Assembly (NCBI GenBank): GCA_025093555.1
Contig: JAIWNF010000001.1
Span: forward strand, 372,001 to 436,000
Origin: Circinella umbellata
Lineage: Eukaryota; Mucoromycota; Mucoromycetes; Mucorales; Lichtheimiaceae
Direction of reading: 5' to 3'
DNA: 64,000 nucleotides
Position numbers and translations under genes: made by a program. The notes beneath the pieces are model-generated. The model saw only the letters and a list, made by a program, of their open reading frames with translations. It had not been told where the DNA came from and did no database searches. Within the stretch, counting starts at the first letter, position 1. Each line of letters starts with the position of its first letter. Positions 1 through 13,041 of this stretch are shown here, in pieces.

Positions 1-42
1 GTCGGCTTCATAATTTTCAATCACTACCCTTTTGATTGCCAT
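1..42 (-). CDS. possible 5' end of a gene running off the left edge (partial)
   Basis: On the minus strand an ATG at 42-40 opens a frame that stays open to base 1 (14 codons, beginning MAIKRVVIENYEAD). It faces away from the gene at 413, so bases 43-412 would be a shared divergent promoter. The fragment is too short to assign a family and could be chance. Sequence left of the window would decide. Confidence 0.25.
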   Translation of the reverse strand, partial: MAIKRVVIENYEAD

Positions 43-412
43 TTGATTGGATGCTCCTAATCTTCTATTTTTGGAAAACCCATCTGCTAGTTGCTATGTT
101 TTATCATTTATTTCAAATCAAAAACCAATTATATTATATGCAATCAATCCTCAATTAAAAAGCGTTCAAAAGTACTTTTTCTTTTCCTATGTTTTCTTTT
201 TGACACTATCAAGTACATTATCAAAATGCGCAGCAATAAAAACTATAAACTCTTGGTCTGATTATGAATAGATAAATAAAAAAATTGATTGGGTGAATGC
301 TAACATGCCTATATTTTAATCAAAATTATACACTGCATACCCAAAAATTACTAGGCATGAAATTTGATATATTCAAAGCTCGCTTCTTTTTTTTTTTAAT
401 CAACACGTAAAC
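43..412. other. AT-rich intergenic / putative promoter region
   Basis: No convincing gene. An open frame at 47-271 (+) has AT-biased composition and no family resemblance. A T-tract at about 387-397 lies just upstream of the ATG at 413 and probably belongs to that gene's 5' leader. Confidence 0.5.
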
Positions 413-1231
413 ATGGTGCCTAGAAATTCACCACCACCACTCGAAACTTACATGTTTTCGCGCAATGATCTTTTCCGTCCGTGGTGGATTTCGGACAGAA
501 AAAATACAATCATTTACACGTTTTATGATTATGTTTCCAATGACAAGGAGGCATGTCAATTACTTCGTCGAAATTTTAGTGGTGAAACACGTATTATTAT
601 TCGTACACTCGAACCTATAAATTACATACAATACGATGATGAACAACAAGAACAGGAAAAAAAGTGGATTGTTCTTGAAGCACTTATACAACCCGAGGAA
701 TCGTATAAGGTGGCACTTAGACGAGGATTAAAAATCAAGCGTGATCAACAAGTCACTGTTGTGCCTGCTATCCATAGTCGTGCTGCCGGTGCTTATATGA
801 TCATGCGATTTTCTGGACTCCCATTCAATAAGGAGAAGGAAAAGAGTCGTGATGACGATGACTATGATGATGATGAAGAAGAAAGAACATGTGTAGACAA
901 AGTACGAAAGTCAATGGGAAGTATATTTCCATATTGGAAAGGTGAAAAAATTCAACTATTAGATGCGTTTGCTGAAACAGTGGATGAACAAGACGCTGTT
1001 CGATTCAAGGGCTCCGTGGTAGTTATTTTGGATGGTGATTATTATATTCCTCAAAAGAATGTGGATTCTGGATTGGCATATATTGCAGAATATAATACAG
1101 AGGTCAAGTTTAAACATATCGGTCCATTCCAATATAGTGCCTATTGTTCAACATGTCGCACAATAGATAGCCATACACCAGAAAACTGCAAGTATTTTGA
1201 AAAAGAGTACCCCGGTGGTCTATTACTTTAA
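413..1231 (+). CDS. CCHC-tailed protein, possibly derived from a retroelement ORF1/Gag
   Basis: A single-exon frame of 272 residues with start context AAACATGG. An acidic run (DDDDYDDDEEE) lies near residues 146-156. The C-terminus carries a zinc-knuckle-like cluster C245-C248-H254-C259 (CX2CX5HX4C, around YCSTC and ENCKYF). The layout is a mixed alpha/beta body, a segment with a VVVILDGDYY-type strand, then a terminal CCHC. This is the layout of LINE-type ORF1/Gag proteins common in Mucoromycota genomes, so a retroelement relic or domesticated copy is my inference. No reverse transcriptase, poly(A) tail or target duplication is visible nearby, which argues against a recent insertion. Function unknown. 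It lies in the same orientation as the zinc-knuckle microgene 1.7 kb downstream. Confidence 0.6.
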   Translation: MVPRNSPPPLETYMFSRNDLFRPWWISDRKNTIIYTFYDYVSNDKEACQLLRRNFSGETRIIIRTLEPINYIQYDDEQQEQEKKWIVLEALIQPEESYKVALRRGLKIKRDQQVTVVPAIHSRAAGAYMIMRFSGLPFNKEKEKSRDDDDYDDDEEERTCVDKVRKSMGSIFPYWKGEKIQLLDAFAETVDEQDAVRFKGSVVVILDGDYYIPQKNVDSGLAYIAEYNTEVKFKHIGPFQYSAYCSTCRTIDSHTPENCKYFEKEYPGGLLL

Positions 1232-2740
1232 AGAAATTGGAATATCACGAAATTACGAGCTTATTATATACCATCATTATTCCCTTTCAGCTTATTTACA
1301 TACTGTATCATTGAAATCAAATATCCCGCTATATAGATTACACGCCAACTGGTAGTATCTGACTTGGCTTAAGTAAAATTTATGAATCTATGTAGAGCAT
1401 TGTTGTTATTGATCCCCGTTGTATATATAGTTGAAAATAGTACAAAACCATGAGTAAATACTATCCAGGATCATTATTCCAAATGATGCTGTTTTATATA
1501 AAAGGAAAGTGATTTATGCGAGTGAACGTTGGAAGAAAAAGAAGGGAGGTAAAATCTTTCATTTACAAACAGAAGTCGATATTTGTTTGCCACATAAAGC
1601 CGTGATACAGGTATACATATCATCACTCTTTATCGTTTGAATTCCCTTTTTTTCTTGTTAATCCGAGGACGCCGCCATAAGGAATTAAAATGTGTTTCTT
1701 TTTTAAACTATGGTCCAATTGTTTTTTATTTTTGCAGAAACGCTGAGCCATATAATACATTTGACTGTTGTACGTGGTGAAACAGTGGTAATTTATTATT
1801 ATTTTTTGGCTTGGCATGCGATGTTTTATTTGAGGGAAATAATTCAATTTATCAAAGGGACCATGTGGTCGATGACTAACTTATATTTTCTTCTAATTTT
1901 TTTTTACCCGTCTCCGTATTTTAAATTCATATTCTTCGTTGTTAAATGAAAGAAAAAAGAGAAAAAGATCTACCTTTTACATAGATACGACTATTTGAGC
2001 GTAGTAACGAACTATGAATGACGATGATGATAGGTCCATGCCTCATGGCTTGCCACGCTCTATCCCAAAATGGGTAAATTATTTAGCTAGATTACAAACA
2101 ATTTTTTTTTGTTATGCATGAAAAATAATACCAGATCCTTGGTCAAAAATCATCGCTATCAATAATTTTTTATTTTACATAATATACTAATAATATCTAC
2201 ACACGACGAAAAATAATGCCACATTGTTTTATTTAAGGAGATAAGAAAAGTAATAAACTATATGCTTATCTTTACAAATTATAATTTTGTCTGATTAAAA
2301 GACTCTACTACCGTCGTGATGATGATAATGAAAACAGGAGCAGTGAAAAGAAGGAAAGAAAAATACTATATTAATAAAATTCTGCTATTGCTAAAACATA
2401 TATAGTTTAACTGCTTGACATGTATTTTCAAGGCAAAACAACCTACTTTTTGTTTCTACTGCGCAATCAAGACAAAACAAGGAGAATAAAAAAAAGTGGC
2501 GGGGGTACACAAGAATGGTATCATTTTTGCCCAGGAGGTCTAAGAATGAGCCATGTGGTCCTCGATCGAGAGAACGCCTCCGCGGCACCGGTTACTAATT
2601 CCATCATGTGCCGTGCAATAATACTTTTAGATTAGCTTTCTCTTTCTCCCTCCCCCCCCCTTTATGTCTCTGTTAATTATGCTTGCCTTTGCGCTATTTT
2701 CTCTCTCTTTCGCAGCCAACTTATCACGCTCCTCTTACAA
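1232..2740. other. intergenic, no gene recognised
   Basis: AT-rich DNA with only short open frames. About 2500-2600 is noticeably less AT-rich and precedes a C-rich run at about 2650-2660. This could be promoter-proximal sequence for the gene at 2893, but I cannot assign any factor site. Confidence 0.5.
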
Positions 2741-2744
2741 TAAA

Positions 2745-2753
2745 TATATAAAG
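2745..2753 (+). promoter_or_regulatory. TATA box of the zinc-knuckle microgene
   Basis: TATATAAAG lies 140-148 bp upstream of the ATG at 2893. It is followed by a pyrimidine-rich leader (runs of CTTTTTCTTTT) as in other expressed genes of this window. This supports real transcription of the very short coding region downstream. Confidence 0.5.
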
Positions 2754-2892
2754 GACATTATTTTCAAACTAACTTTTTCTTTTTCTTTTCTCTTAACATT
2801 GTGCTTCTTTTCCCTTTATTCTTCAACTCTCACGCATTTAAAACCTCTTCTCTTTTTTCAAAAAAAAACTTCACGAACAGCTTTAACAAACA

Positions 2893-3081
2893 ATGTCCGA
2901 TGGTAGATGTATTCACTGTGGTGCGTTGGGACATTATTCAATGTATGTTATTTGTAGCACATCACTTTTGTCTACTTTTTTTTTTTCCAATCTCATATAT
3001 TATAGCTATCTTAATAACAAAACAAAATTTCTATATACTTCTTGTAGGATGTGTCCACAAAAGCCGGCACCCTCAAAGTAA
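2893..3081 (+). CDS. 27-residue CCHC zinc-knuckle microprotein, two exons
   Basis: Exons 2893-2942 and 3048-3081 are separated by a 105-nt intron (GTATGTT donor, TTGTAG acceptor, TAATAAC-like branch site). The spliced frame encodes 27 residues, starting MSDGRCIHCGALGHYS and ending CPQKPAPSK. Splicing creates an exact CX2CX4HX4C knuckle: C6, C9 and H14 come from exon 1 and C19 from exon 2. Start context is ACAATGT. The intron is a multiple of three and stop-free, so retention would give a 62-residue protein with an altered knuckle (CX2CX4HX6C) and a hydrophobic insert. CCHC knuckles bind single-stranded nucleic acid in CNBP/Gis2 and Gag proteins; a similar role here is inference. Caveat: the terminal AAGTAAAT could also act as a splice donor into further exons, making this the first part of a longer protein. 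I found no convincing continuation. Confidence 0.55.
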   Translation: MSDGRCIHCGALGHYSMYVICSTSLLSTFFFSNLIYYSYLNNKTKFLYTSCRMCPQKPAPSK

Positions 3082-6000
3082 ATCTCACATTGTCAATAGC
3101 AGCACAGTAACGTGAAAACCAATACTTTACTTTCTTCTTGTTATTATTATTATTTTCACTTTGTATATTATATCATCAAGGTTATAATTATTTATAACCT
3201 GGATGCTGATTTCATTCAATTTTACATATTTCTTTCACACACAAATAACAGAACAATTAACCCTACTCCATATATTACATTCTTCTTCTCTCTTCCCAAC
3301 CTATACACATCCACACATCCACACTTGAACAATATACTATCTATAATCTACATAGTGTAGTTTGATACTGTATGTAGTATTATATACAATTTTGGTGTGC
3401 ACTTATATTTCTTTAAACAAAATATATAAATATTCTTATATTTATTAACAACATATAAATATATTGTTTCTGTGCAACAATTGTACTGGTTAAAAGCTTA
3501 TGTGTGTAAAAAGATGATGCGTACGCGTGTAGTATGCAGTGCATATAGGCGTACAAATATGCATCTCTGACAAGAAGATAATGCAATAAACTCATTTGTA
3601 CATGCATTATTTTGCACGATTTTTCTTTTTTTAGTAAAACAATATAATGAATTTGTGTTTCCATGCTGATTCATGGATTGTACAACGATGAATTAGTTAC
3701 TTTGTTAGACTAAACTTTTTATTCCTTACTATAATAGTGTCGTCATCACTATGAATAAAAAGAGAACTAAATGAAAAATATATATTATATTTTATCATCT
3801 CCACTGTTGTCATGTAGTATTATATAGAGTTGTGGGGTGATAAAAACAAGGTTACATTGGTTTTGTAAATACACTAAACCATATAATTATGTAAATGCAA
3901 ATTAAGGAGTAAAAGTTGAGAATAACGTTTTTTTTTCCCGGAGATTTTGAAAAAAAACTCTACATTCTCTATCACGGACGATAATTCTGAGATATAAAAA
4001 AATATATGTTTATTGCAATTCTTAATAACTCGATATTTCTATTTTATTTCTCATCTTCTCTCAAATCAGATGCAAAGGTAAATAAAACAAGCAAGATCTA
4101 AACCGTATATATTGGATTTCGAGATTAATTCTTCGACAAAAAAGATATACTAAATCATGCATTGGTTGTTTGTGTAATGCGTGACAAAAAAAATGTTGTT
4201 AAAATGATTGATGGATTGAACTACCTCACTTTTTTTTCTCTTTATATTGTACTAACAGTGGTACGATATCCATTTATTCAGCGCGGGCCTTTTGTACGAG
4301 GTGAAAGAAACAATATGATTGAATTTTAGCAAAAAATAAGTAAAAAAAGTTGTGTGAGAAGACCAAATGAAATACTTTATTGCAGTAAATGGCCTGGCCC
4401 TTATCGGCCTAATCAGCAGCAACAGACACCCGGTTTTAACTTACTCTATCTATATTTTTTCTTCGCAGTTGGGTTTCGAGTACCTTTCTTTTATTCTAAA
4501 TGTGACAGAGTTTATTATTTACTTTCAATTACTATAGTAGCAATATATATTATTATTATTATGATTGTTATTATTTGCAACAAAATGTGTTTTATAACTA
4601 GCAGTACACGCGCCTGGTATCAAACAAGTGCAACATAACAGCCTGTCACTCTCTTTCACACACAAGACTTACAATAAATAAACCTTATATTTTGTGTTAA
4701 CAGTATATTTATCAACGTTTTCGCATCTGTAAACCTTAACTTTGCCATACTCTTATAATTGAGTTCACGTTTATTTTTTTGGTGAGAGGAGAAATATGAA
4801 GTTTTGGCTGTTGATTAATTTTAAATTGGTTTATTTTATTGTATACATACTATAAAAGTATATATACAAAAGATAAGTCAAGAATATTGGAATGTCTACA
4901 TATAATCAAAAAGACTATTACTCTTTTCGCATCTATGATCTTGGCGTGATGAAATCAGTCTAGAACATCAACAGAAGTGTTGTCTCAGCAAGTAGATGTT
5001 ATAGTCGCAGTGCTACGAGTATTATGCATGATGAACACAATTGACCAGTATGTAAAGAGCAATTACTTTTTTTGTAGAGTTATACCAACAAGCCTAACGG
5101 AAAAAGGTAACATATGCATCAATGGCTACACTGATGTGATATAAATAAGCAATAATTTCTTATCGTTGAGTTTTTTTTTATTGCTTTAGAAGCAATAATG
5201 AATAATAGAGTATTTGAATACATATTTATTGATGTTTTGGGAACAAACATATCGATACATTAAAAGATTATTAATATATCTATACACACTCATGCCATTA
5301 TAGCATTTCAAACATCAATCTGACATGGAAAGACATGTTTCTAGAGTCTTGACGCTGCGCCCCACTTCGTTTTCTTTGAGACACGTTTCACAGTTAGTTT
5401 CCCCACTTTTTTTTCGCGTTGATGGCCCCCGTCTATATTAAGTTTGCATTTACTTTTGAATCTTCACTGTCTTTTGTATTTATTTTCATAAACAATTTAG
5501 CACTCTTGGACGACATCAGATCATAGCTTTTCTTTTTGGTATAATGACAAATAAGAAAGAAGTGTATTCGCTCGTTACTAATGTTGTTTGAAAGCTTCTT
5601 ACGTGATTTAATATTGTTCAAATTAAAAAATAATTTTCTATATGCATAATGCATTAATAAACTTTCTACTATGGCGGAATAATGTAGATTTTATATGATC
5701 TATCCAAAAAGCAAATAACTGAATGAACAGAAACTGGAATGATATCTATTTTTTGGGTCTCTTATTCTTTCTTTGCTCGATTTTGAGACTGTATTCAAAA
5801 GTAGTTTGTTGTATTTATTTTTCGCGAGTACAATAAGTATATATATGTTAACGAAACCGCGGATAAAGGATGGTAACACGATATCTTGCTATTTAGAATA
5901 AAAGTTCCCATTGTGTATACGGCGCTCCTGCACAATTTAATGAATATAGATACTGTCGTGCATGAGAAGTTTTTTCTTTACAAAAAAAAAAAACTGATGT

Positions 6001-8191
6001 TTTTACTTGTTTGTTGGCTTAGTATTTATCTGGATCATCGCCGTCTTTAATCATTACGTATAATTTCTCTTCTTGATTCATTCTAAATATCCAAGTTAAG
6101 TTATCTGACATCTAGAAATAGATGAAAAGAATGTTGTTGTTTACTTCCTATTAATAGATGTTTCATAGTTATTGAACTTTTACGCAAAACTAGAAAAATA
6201 TGTACATCATGACATATTATACGTAAGCAATACATATGAAAAAAAATTGATCATGCTATTCAATCTGATGAGGATAATAAAAGAAACGACACAGAAAAAT
6301 CTTTTGTGCAACTGTGTACATCATATGAGTTACGTATTAACAACTAAACAAATAAAAAAAAAGAGAGTTGTGCGTAATATGTAAATATATCTGTTTGTAC
6401 TTCTTTCTTCACGGTTGTAAATATCGGCGATGTTTAAAGATTCTGGCAATTGGCGTTTGTTGTAAATTAAATGTTGTACGTACGTAGGAAAAAGGTGAAA
6501 TCTTAATATTCCTTGTCGATATTACATAATTATGGTATCTTGAACAATTGTATTGGTTGCCAATTGATAGATATTATGGTTTTGCAAAAATAACACCCAA
6601 TGATATTTATTTATTACCGATATATAAGTTTTTTTTATTTATATAAAGCTTTATGATAATAATAAAAAGTAGTACATCACCATGTAAGGTAGTAATAATA
6701 GATAAATGACTTTATATTGATTGGAAATGAAGGTGCTATATACTTCACTACTAAGAATTCAAAAATTATAGAACCGCTTGTGCGCAGCCGAAAAAGTGGA
6801 TACATACAATCACATTTAATAATGAAAATATTATTTGTTATCTTGCATCCAAAATTATGGATTTTTGCGTTCCACTTGCAATAAACTTTCAAAACCACGT
6901 TCCCACAATATAATATATATTGTTGTATTTATGTAATAGTGTAAATAATACTTCATATCCCATTATTAATTGTTCTGTTACTATAGTACGTAACCACTGA
7001 TAAGCGGAACAAAAGTCAATAAATTGGAAATAGCCTATTAATTGACCATGCCGAACAAAACTAAGGTCATTATCATTAGCCCAAGTCATACAAATGAGTT
7101 ATAAAAATCAGCCCAATTAAAAATCTGTGGCAAACGTATATATATATGTATATATTTAATAACAGATTGTGGCAATATGATTGGCTTCAGTGCCAAATTC
7201 TATATATGTTTTGTTAAAATGGAAGATTCTTCTCGATGGCAATTTATCTTTTTATTGTATTCAAGAAGACCATTGCTAATTTTGAAAAATTATTGGCCCC
7301 GCATGATGCTACTAATATTTATCTAACGTTGAACAAAACTTCTGATAATAATAATAAACAAAAAAAAAATTATAGTAAAGAAAAAGAGAGTGGTGAATGG
7401 CTTTGTTATTATAAAAAAAAAAAAAAAAAACTTACATTTCTCACACGGATGCACATGAGTTGTGACATAATACTTATTATTAAGTTATTCTGTCCAAGGA
7501 AGTAGGGTAATCAAGATCTAATATAATATATAAAGATATATTTTGTGAACAGGGAACTCTCCTTGCTTCTCTTTTGACTGTCGTCGTACACATAACACTA
7601 AATCGTAACAAGGAAAAAGAAAAAGACGTTCATGAGAAAACACGGGATTCGTATCACTTTGGCCGAGGCCACGTTGTATTCCACAAAAAAGTAATGTGCC
7701 TCAATTACATGACGACATGGAATTCACTAACGATGGTTATGAATATATTTGGGTTTGGACAATATTTTAATAATTTTTGATTGAGTTTGTTTCTTCATAT
7801 CATATACAACAAGAATTAAGAATAATACTAAAAAAGAGACTACATACTAAGAATAAAGAACTAATTGATCAAAATGCTGCTTGAAAGGGTGTAATATACG
7901 AAAAAAAAAGAATATATAGTAGTGCGATTGATGAAGAGTAAGCAAAAGTAAAAGAAAAAAAATGAGGGGAAGAAAAAATTGATGAAAACAATATATACTA
8001 AGTAACATACATAAAAAAAATTATTATTTTGTGAAATAGAAGTATGGTGATGGGGTACAAAAGAGAGAAAGAGAGAAGGAACCTGATAATAGTTTTTGTA
8101 ATAGAAAAAAAGAATAGAATAATAATGCAGAAGGATTTGTATATTATGTGTATAGTATATAAAATACACACATTTTGTTTCTGACAATGCT
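3082..8191. other. 5.1-kb gene-poor intergenic region
   Basis: Extremely AT-rich with long A and T runs (for example about 7412-7429). Short open frames at 3112-3360, 3413-3664, 4354-4638, 5433-5654, 6172-6384, 7236-7505 and 7574-7780 show AT-driven composition (K, N, I, Y, F) without splice partners or recognisable motifs. About 4380-4440 is locally GC-richer. I see no transposase, tRNA or repeat array. Confidence 0.5.
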
Positions 8192-9482
<1,291 letters not shown>

Positions 9483-9682
9483 TTATAAGACAGTTATAGT
9501 AGAATATGTATATGTATATATAACCAAAATATTATATTATGAAAATGACGACGAAAAGAAACTTAAAAAGAAAAAGAGAAATGGGGAAATGAGAAAGAGA
9601 GAAAGAGAGAGATAAAGAAAGAAGAGAAAGAGGAAACGATCATGCATGAACGCACAACCATGATATATGTGGATCGGCGGAG
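9483..9682. repeat. purine-rich low-complexity tract upstream of the C2H2 gene
   Basis: About 9550-9640 is an almost pure A/G run on the plus strand (GAGAAAGA units), so it is a CT-rich run on the coding strand of the C2H2 gene. CT-rich leaders are common upstream of fungal start codons. It probably belongs to that gene's promoter or 5' leader. Confidence 0.45.
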
Positions 9683-10695
9683 TCATGAAACAAAAATGGT
9701 TGATGCATATTTCATTGGATTTTCCTGATAAAAGAGATCCGGTGTTTTTAACACCTTAATAGTTGCCTTTCTCACACTGGGCGAACAAAACTTAATCTGA
9801 CGAGTATTAGCAATATAGCAAAGATGCGGGTCTATACGTAGCCTGTCAAATGCTGGATGGCGAAAAACACATGATGAACAAAATGCATTAGGCACCCCGA
9901 AAAAAGAAAATAATACTGTAACAAAAAGGTTTTCTTAATAAACAATTTACCACCATCGCTATCCTTCTAATTGTTATAATTATTAACTTATTGTACAGTT
10001 ATATGCTGTGTAAGTGTTTACTGATCCTGTTTTTTCACTTTACTTCCATAATTGTACTCTAATGATCGATCGTCATTACTATAACAAAAATAGTGTTAGT
10101 ACTTATGTAACCTGAACACGCCCACACTGTATTACCTTATTATAATCACAAATTGAATGATCGCGACTGTGCACACACGACATGGATTTTTAGACAAATT
10201 AAATAATAAGATTAAGAAACTATGAGAATTAGAAAATTAAGCCTGTGGGATATAAACAATCTAGTCACCATAGATTCACAATGAAGGAATTTTCAACCAT
10301 TTTCTATTACAGCACATGAAGAAATTATAAATCACGAATAGCACGTTGAATAAACATCTATCCAAGAACAGTATAAACTTGGTGGGGAAAGTAGCAGAAA
10401 GAGGTGGCGTACGTGATTGTCTTGAAACATTCATTTACCTTGTACCGATCGCCCTATCCTGCCCCCACTCCCAGGCCAGCTTTAGCACCACCGTGACCAG
10501 GATTCCGGAATCGATTTATTCCTTTTTGATTATGTTTTTTAACCAGAGCTTTGGTAATAGAAACCACAAACTCGTTGGTCCATAACAACTGTTTCATAAT
10601 TCGAGCCGTGCGAATCACGCGCTTTGACAATTTGTACTAAGTCGTTGTTTCTTCTTTTATTCTCCACCCGCGTGATAACAGTTATAGGTCATCTG
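9683..10695 (-). pseudogene. unrecognised or decayed spliced coding region
   Basis: Two protein-like open stretches lie on the minus strand between the C2H2 and phosphotransferase genes. The upstream one (about 10692 to 10539) reads like real protein, with segments VKARDSHGSNYETVV and QRVCGFYYQSSG, then stops. The downstream one (about 9925 to 9683) follows a good acceptor (TTACAG) and contains FCSSCVFRHPAF and KATIKVLKTPDLFY before a TGA. Joining a GTTAAA donor after the first to this acceptor keeps phase, but the donor is weak and no ATG is obvious. The intervening DNA (about 10430-10530) is unusually GC-rich, with a strong donor-like GTAAAT at its end. I do not recognise the family. It may be a real gene with exons I missed, or a relic. 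Confidence 0.25.
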
Positions 10696-10935
10696 CTTTG
10701 AAAAGTAGCAAATTATTATATTTTTTCTCTCGTTCAGTACTGTAAATGAGTGTTTATTAAGTGAGAAAATAAACATGCAGTGTTTGTTTCATCGTTTAAC
10801 TATAATTTATTCTGTCTTGCTATTATTTTTAGAGGAAGAAATAACAAATAAAAAAAAATTCACATAGGTAGTGAACACGAAATAAATACAAAAGCTTAAT
10901 GAGCATATTATAACCATAAGTATATTAACGATAGC

Positions 10936-13041
10936 TCATAGTTTACTACTACCACTGTTACTACTACTACTAGAGGAAGGAAGATCTCCATTATCTATGT
11001 ATTCAAGAGCTAGTTTAATCATTGCATGACGCCTTTCACCATTCGTTTTAGCTTGAGCAGAAGATGCTTGTTTACGTGCTGCGCGCGCTGCAATTCCTTG
11101 GAAAATTACCGACAGCTAGAAAGTAATATTAGTGATTAGCGTCAGAAAGTTCAAATAAATCTCCACTTTTACTTACCCTAAATGTATTAAAGGCAACACA
11201 AAACATAAAACGGTCGATCGGGTAAGGACAACCTAAAGTTTTACAATAGACCTGGATGATCTCATCAGCTCCTGGAATAGGTAAGTTTTTTTCTCCTTTG
11301 AAACCAGTTTTCGGTCCATTAGGGGGAAGATAGAAAGGAAGTAGTAAATTAGCTAAATCAGACAATGGGTGACCAATTGTTGATAATTCCCAATCTAGTA
11401 CACCGATGACACGAGGTTCAGTTGGATGGAAAATCTAATGAAGATCAATAAATAAAAGCAATTCATTAAAAATCATTCTTGTTAAATTTTTAACTATAAT
11501 AAAGTGAGAGAAAGTGCGGAGAGATGTAGTTGAGAAATAAAAAAAATAAGATGGGAAATGATAGGGGTTAGGAGAACAATCTTTTTTTTTTTCCATTTTG
11601 CAGGGAAAACGCATTATTATCCATTAACTTACTATATTGTCCATCTATTCGAGAAGTAATTAGAATTATAGAATAGCGGTTTAATAAATAGTAAATAGTT
11701 GTAAATTATAATAGCTCTCAAAAAATATTTCATGCATAAGGGTACAGTCAACATTATTTCATTTCTTACTTTAAAATCCCCATGAACAACAGTGGACTGA
11801 TCAGGAACCATATTACGCTTAAACCATGCATATAATTCATCCAATCGAGGAAAATCACCGACAAGTTCGCCTGTATCTTCATCTTTGACTGCACCCTGTA
11901 TCTTTGTTATCTTTCCAAACGATGCCATTTGTCGGTTGTAAAACCCTGTATCCTTTCCAAATCCTTTCAATCCGGCTTTGGTGTAATCAACTTTATGTAG
12001 CTTAGCAAGTGTCTCCACCGCAGAAAACCAGCTATTGTTGTTTTTGGGTATAAGTAGGGTCCATATATAAAAATAAGAATTACTAAAATTAGTAATTTTG
12101 TTTGTTCTATCTCTTATATAATTTGATACTCAATATTGAACAAATAAAGAAGTACAGCGTTACCATTTTTTACGGTCTTCATACGGTAGATTTAATAAAC
12201 GAACATCAGAAAAGATTCGACCCTCCAAAAACTCCATGATCTATAAAAAAATGCAGTTAGACTGAGTTATTCCTTACAGGTAAGATAGTAATAATAGTGA
12301 TAATAATAATAATTATAGTTTATAAAAGAATAACCTACATAAAATGGAGTTCCCAATACTGAATTGTCCTCACAAAGAGCATAGACCTTAGGTACTGGCA
12401 CGTCGGATGACTTGCCCAGTGCGTCTAGAACCCGAAATTCTCGTTCTACTGCATGGGCAGTCTTTGATAAAAGTTGTCCTGGCGGTTTTTTGCGCATAAC
12501 GTATTGCTGCTTACTATAATGAAATTATTTGATTAACTTTACATTATTATTTTGAGCTTTTTTTTCAATAAATATTTATGTCATTATGTAAATGATAATA
12601 AATAACAGTAACAATAGTAACAATTGAAAAGGTGTCATAAAATTAATAATAACTTACTTGCCGCCTCTGAGCATATAAGTTGGGTTTGACTGCCCTAACT
12701 TAAATTGGCTTACTTCTATCGGACGAACAAATCCTGGAACGTTTTTAACTAAAAAGTTCTCTAATGCTTCTACATTCAGTTCATGACTATTTTAGAGTAA
12801 CGATTAATAGGGAGTCAAAGATCATTCTGCTGCATGTCATAAAAGTGAAAGTACAGTATAAACCGTGGGGAAAACAGATTTTTGGAAGGTTCAGTAGTAT
12901 ATTATATGCGCGTATATTATAACAACACATATGGGAGAATTTATATAAAATAAAATATATTATATAAGTAGAACACTGCTATACATAAAAAAAAACTCAC
13001 CCTTTGCGAATGCCTGAGGTCGATTGTCCAAGATCTTCCAT
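10936..13041 (-). CDS. aminoglycoside-phosphotransferase-fold kinase, ACAD10/11 N-terminal type
   Basis: Eight exons, in coding order: 13001-13041, 12658-12786, 12339-12513, 12164-12240, 11770-12031, 11633-11644, 11177-11434, 10936-11115, giving 377 residues. Family motifs: [11 protein letters not shown] (nucleotide-binding strand), [11 protein letters not shown] (phosphate-contact Lys), [28 protein letters not shown] (hinge), HGDFKMDNI at residues 224-232 (catalytic loop, Asp226, Asn231) and GVLDWE (metal Asp246). Standalone proteins like this match the kinase half of ACAD10/ACAD11, which phosphorylate 4-hydroxy acyl-CoAs before dehydration. The acyl-CoA dehydrogenase half is absent here, as is usual for the fungal form. 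The C-terminus is Ser/Asn-rich. Exon 6 is only 12 nt and encodes MDNI of the catalytic loop. The family is secure; the substrate is inferred. Confidence 0.9.
11633..11644 (-). other. 12-nt coding microexon (catalytic loop MDNI)
   Basis: On the minus strand ATGGACAATATA is flanked by a CGAATAG acceptor and a GTAAGTT donor. Upstream and downstream introns are 125 and 198 nt. Inclusion joins HGDFK to IFHPTEPR in phase and restores the APH catalytic-loop Asn. Skipping it would also keep frame but delete four catalytic residues. Confidence 0.85.

Noticed and set aside
2801..3115. 104-codon frame overlapping the zinc-knuckle microgene
   Set aside because: It lies in another frame, crosses the clear intron and uses T-rich DNA; the CCHC reading has far better support.
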